From: Saussurea involucrata
Lineage: Eukaryota; Streptophyta; Magnoliopsida; Asterales; Asteraceae
Length of the DNA: 64,000 bases
Direction: 5' to 3'
Assembly: GCA_033807775.1 (NCBI GenBank)
Contig: CM066321.1
Span: forward strand, 249,166,422-249,230,421
In this document: in pieces, positions 60,474 to 64,000 of the stretch
Position numbering within the stretch: position 1 is the stretch's first letter
Layout of the letters: every line of letters starts with the position of its first letter
The notes under the pieces: model-generated
Database searches by the model: none
What the model was told of the DNA's origin: nothing
Seen by the model: only the letters and a program-made list of their open reading frames with translations
Position numbers and translations under genes: made by a program

Positions 60474-63400
60474 ATGGCTTCATCTTCTCGAGCTACATCC
60501 TCTGAACTCTCTCCGACGAACTCACTGGAACACTCCCCTGCACATTCAGAACATTCTGAAAACCCCAGCCTTGCAAGAAATATTGAACAACAAGATTCCG
60601 GGGACTCAGCAGACTTTGCTCCGACGACTCACTTGCAAAACTTTATAGCAAAGGATCATTTCGAAGCCATTCTTCCTATCAAATCCAACAACTGCTATTT
60701 GGTCCCCTCACCCACTACTTTCGGCGAAGCCCATGCCATACTTCTGAACATCATGGAGAATCATGTCCTCTTCCCTCTACTATCAAGAACCCCGAACAAA
60801 ATTCCAGTCCGCTATTTGAACCAATTTTGGCAAAGCTGCCGATTTGATAAAGACGATTCTCTTATCAAAGGGTACATTTCAAGACCTGATAAATCTGAAC
60901 ATCTTGAAATCAAGTTCAACAGAACAATGTTCTCACTTGAATTCAACCTACCAACAAGGGGTCTTCTGGGATTGAAGAGTTATGCAGAGCAACCAACAGA
61001 CGAAGAGCTCTGTCGATTCGTGGAAATGCTTGGGTACAACACCCAACTACGGAAGAGAAATGACTTCCGCAGAGGCCGATTACCACCTCTATGGAACACT
61101 TTGTTCTCGATTCTTAACAGATGCCTGACAGGAAAGATAGGCAGTATTGACCAGAGCTCACATCAAATCTTGAGCATCATGTATGGGGTTTACTATGATC
61201 TGCCACTAGATTATGCGACCATAATGATGCAAGAGATCATAAACACCATCGACAGAAAGAACAACTCGAAAAGGGTCAAAGAGAACGATCCCAACTTTCT
61301 ACCACCTCTGCAATTCCAAAGAATATTAGGAGTACTGTTCGAACCACTGCTGCTAATCCAAAATTGGCCAATGGAAGGGCCAACTCCCAAACAGTTCCCG
61401 ATGAACAAGAATACCCCCACTGATCATGCTGATGGCTACTCACACTGCAGACCTCTGTCAAAGAAGCTTCTGCAATACGCATCGAATAAATCCCTTAAGA
61501 AAGAGTATATACGCGATCATAGAACTCCTAAACCGAGTCCTATGACACCCCCGCGTTTAGGTGTCCCCCTAGGAACAATGATAGCAAAACCTCTTTCCAC
61601 TCAAAAAGAAAAGGATCAGAAGTTAGCAAAGCACATGGCTATTCAACTCAGCTTTATAGCCAAACGTGCAGAACTAATGGGAAAGAAGTCTTCATCAAGA
61701 ACCTCTGCATTTACTCCAAAAGCTAAGAAGAGGAGAACTGCAGAAGGCACCTCCACAAGCGCTGCAGAAGATCAACCCTCACCTCCTCATGCCACAGAAA
61801 TTGGCTCCTCTGCTCCTCCCTCCTCTCCAAAAATGAAGAAGAAAAGATCAAAATCAACAGAAGAAGGGGCACCAAATCCTAAGAGGAGGAAAACCAAAAA
61901 GAGGCATGGTAAATCACTTACAAAGTTGGTAACCATTGCAGAAGAGGAAACTGCTGAAGAAGAAGTTGCAGAAGAAGAAATGGCTACAGAAAGGTATCAA
62001 TCACCCTATCAATCTCCAGATAGATTAGCTCACCAAGGAGACCTGAACGACTTCTTACAGAAAGGTATCAATCACCCTAAATACAGCAGGGTGGACGGCA
62101 CAACCTCTCGACCACCACTCTCCATAAGAAGATTTCTTCATTTCTGGCATCGACACACATCTGCAAGAAGATGACACAACACCCAGAAATCAACCAGCAG
62201 AAACCCCTGTTATTTTACAAAACCCTTTCATTCAAGGATTGGATGTCCACAGAAGAAGTCCAAACCCAGCTTCAGAAGAAATAGAACAAACTGAAGCTGA
62301 ATTGAACAGAGGTGAAATTACAGAGGCTTCTGAGAACATGATGGAAGAAGAGAAAGAAAAAGGGGCCGAAGTTGTACAAAAAGAGGGATTAGCAACAACG
62401 GAGACATAAATAGAGATCTTAGAGACAGATTCAGATGAAGAAGAAGCTGTCTGGATACGTAAGGGTCTTTATCATCCACATGTCATGAGATTATTTGGAT
62501 CTCATCAAGTGTATGACCAATTACGACCAGAGCAAGGAACTTCCACAGAACTTAGGGAAGAAGCAAGAAAAGATGTCTGGATAAATAGAGGCACACAACC
62601 AAAACCAACTCCCAGTGCAACCCACATTTCTGACACCGCAGGTCTAGCTGCAGAAGGTGTCATTGAAAAAGAGCAGCACAGCTCGAACCTAACCCAACCC
62701 ATTCAGCCAGAGGTTACTCTTTCAACCACTATGCCCACAGAAACCGGGGAATCCATTCCTAGGGAGTCTCCTCAAAGAGGCTCACCTATAGTTCGTGATC
62801 AATTGCCCCAGATCACAGAAGAACGCCCAACAGAGGAATTTGTTTCCTCTGCCACGCACTTATTAAGACCCACACTTCTTTCAGAGAGAAGTAGAGAGCA
62901 CAAAGACAAAGAGACTCTAGACAAGTCTCCTAGTCAACAGAAGGATATTCCAATACCCACCTCTGGAGTGGATTTGGACAATGTTCTTCTCAGAACTTCT
63001 GTAGGGATTGAAACTCATGTTTCTTCTCAAGGATCAGAAGGAAATCCTTCCATTCTCAACGTACAAACAGGAATGAAAGAAGGTATCCCAGGAACAGGGA
63101 TTCACTCTGGAGACGAATGTGTTCCTCCAGAGGTTACCACCGGAACACAAGTTACAAGGGATGAGTTCCAAACCCTTGAAACCTCTGTGAACCAAACCTT
63201 GAAAGAGTTTCAAAGCTCTTTCAAATCTTTTGCAGAGACAACATCACTGGCACTGCTAAACCTGAACACCAAAATGGACAACCTGTCCACAGAGGTGAAA
63301 ACTGCCATCTCACAGATGAAGTCTGCTGCTACTGCATCCACCACTTCTGCCACAACAACTACTCCTTCGATTGAGAACTCCATCAACAAGTTCCTTGATC

Positions 63401-64000
63401 AATTGAACAAACAGACTGCAGTGTCAACGGGCATCACTCCTACAGATCTACAGAAGGCCCTACAAAAAGTTCAAGAAGAAGCCATGCGAAATACCATGCT
63501 GATGCAACCCAAAGACTACATGACAAGAGCATAGCTGACAGAGCTTGGGCAGAACGTGATTAATCAAGTGACAGAAGTCATCCTTTCCTTCACCACTGCC
63601 AATGCTAACTTCGTCAAAGATTTCAGAGAAAGTGTAGGAAGGATGAGATTCAAAACAGAGGCAGAGCTAGCAACTCTTCTTGGCCTCTGTGATGATGCCT
63701 GCGCGAAACTGATCGCTGCTGGAGCCACAATGCCAAAGAAACCCGATGCTTCCTGCAGAGCAGAGGGTACATCAGACAAGGGTCAGGATGACTCTGATGA
63801 TGATCATCATCATGGTCCATCAGATCATCCTGAGGGGGAGAAAACTACAGAGAAAACTGCAAGCAGAGGACTTACAGGTCCACCAATAGCCGCAGAACCT
63901 CTGAGTCAAGCACCTCCAGAACAGACCCGACAACAACAAACCCAAAAGACCACAGAGACAACACCCATCTCTGTGGAATCATCTCCTGACGAAACCAAAA
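60474..64000 (+). pseudogene. E2 aORF (3' end outside window)
   Basis: ATG 60474 (MASSSRATSS). The N-terminal domain matches E residue for residue over long stretches (NKIPVRYLNQFW, EFNLPTRGLLGL, LFSILNRCLTGKIGSIDQ, LPLDYATIMMQEI). The linker carries KRRKTKKRHGK and S/T/E-rich sequence. Near 62055 a second copy of GGTATCAATCACCCT (first at 61995) replaces the expected sequence and shifts the frame. Stops follow near 62132-62134, 62407-62409 and 63532-63534, then the frame is open to 64000, including GTSDKGQDDSDDD..PEGEK with the internal purine tract (63832-63844). A stretch around 62415-62600 (ETDSDEEEAVWIRKG..) has no counterpart in E. Confidence 0.75.
63832..63844 (+). promoter_or_regulatory. 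PPT-like tract inside the E2 aORF
   Basis: GAGGGGGAGAAAA encoding EGEK; matches E 24201-24191 and the A and D' tracts. Confidence 0.5.

Larger units (their letters stand above)
49051..64000 (+). mobile_element. Element E2: copia (SIRE-like) element of the E family, 3' end outside window
   Basis: Plus-strand LTR, PBS, gag, spacer, PR, IN (split by element I), RT, RNase H, spacer, aORF open at the window end. It is the same family as E but diverged, including in the LTR. Breaks are few: two TAG stops in the gag coiled coil, one TAG in RNase H, a frameshift and two stops in aORF. It is inserted in D' near tgtac (49046-49050). Confidence 0.9.

Noticed and set aside
1..64000. Host genes, tRNA or rRNA genes
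   Set aside because: All long frames belong to retrotransposon Gag, Pol or aORF; TGGTATCAGAGC matches are primer binding sites, not tRNA genes.

Overview
This 64 kb window is plant repeat DNA. No ordinary host gene, tRNA or rRNA gene was recognised. It is a stack of LTR retrotransposons inserted into one another. Most are Ty1/copia elements whose reverse transcriptase, RNase H and tail motifs (YVDDIIFGST, MSMMGE, LADLFTKALDEKRF) look like the SIRE/Maximus (Sirevirus) lineage. These elements carry a large additional ORF (here 'aORF') downstream of pol in sense orientation. Protein style resembles what I know from Asteraceae genomes, but the species call is an inference. Many listed start codons in such DNA are meaningless, so genes here are delimited by homology, frame and element structure.

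Layout, left to right. (1) 1-1190: left part of a minus-strand element N1 inserted in element A. (2) 1191-15279: plus-strand copia element A (gag spacer, protease, integrase, RT-RNase H, a 1.56 kb spacer with a hairpin array, aORF, PPT, 3' LTR). Its aORF is split by N2 (11787-14565, TSD aatac), a complete small element that encodes only an aORF-like protein. (3) 15280-16170: LTR and gag remnant of element H. (4) 16171-37451: minus-strand copia element D, split by a full-length 15.0 kb minus-strand copia element E (21386-36422, TSD ctttt). (5) 37452-43445: aORF fragment G, split by a gypsy (Tekay/Del-like) non-autonomous element F (37564-42886, TSD gaaac). (6) 43446-49050: a second copy of the H+D arrangement (H', D'). 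(7) 49051-64000: plus-strand element E2, same family as E, with a small non-autonomous element I (53924-56238, TSD gtatt) in its integrase; the element runs off the window.

The copia elements share one plan: LTR, PBS for initiator Met tRNA (TGGTATCAGAGC), gag with zinc knuckles, a coiled-coil spacer, PR-IN-RT-RH, a 1.4-1.6 kb spacer, aORF, PPT, LTR. Nearly all ORFs carry stops or frameshifts, so the copies look dead or defective, although E2 is close to intact in places.

The most interesting signals cut across families. The aORF is preceded by what looks like its own promoter (ACGTGTCCC box, TATA box, and in A and D a 5'UTR intron). A polypurine tract almost identical to the 3' PPT lies inside the aORF reading frame in all complete copies, and further PPT-like blocks follow pol. 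Gag-spacer and protease are offset by -1 in A, E and E2. Each family is studded with its own short, often palindromic word, including a hairpin array in A whose arms co-vary.
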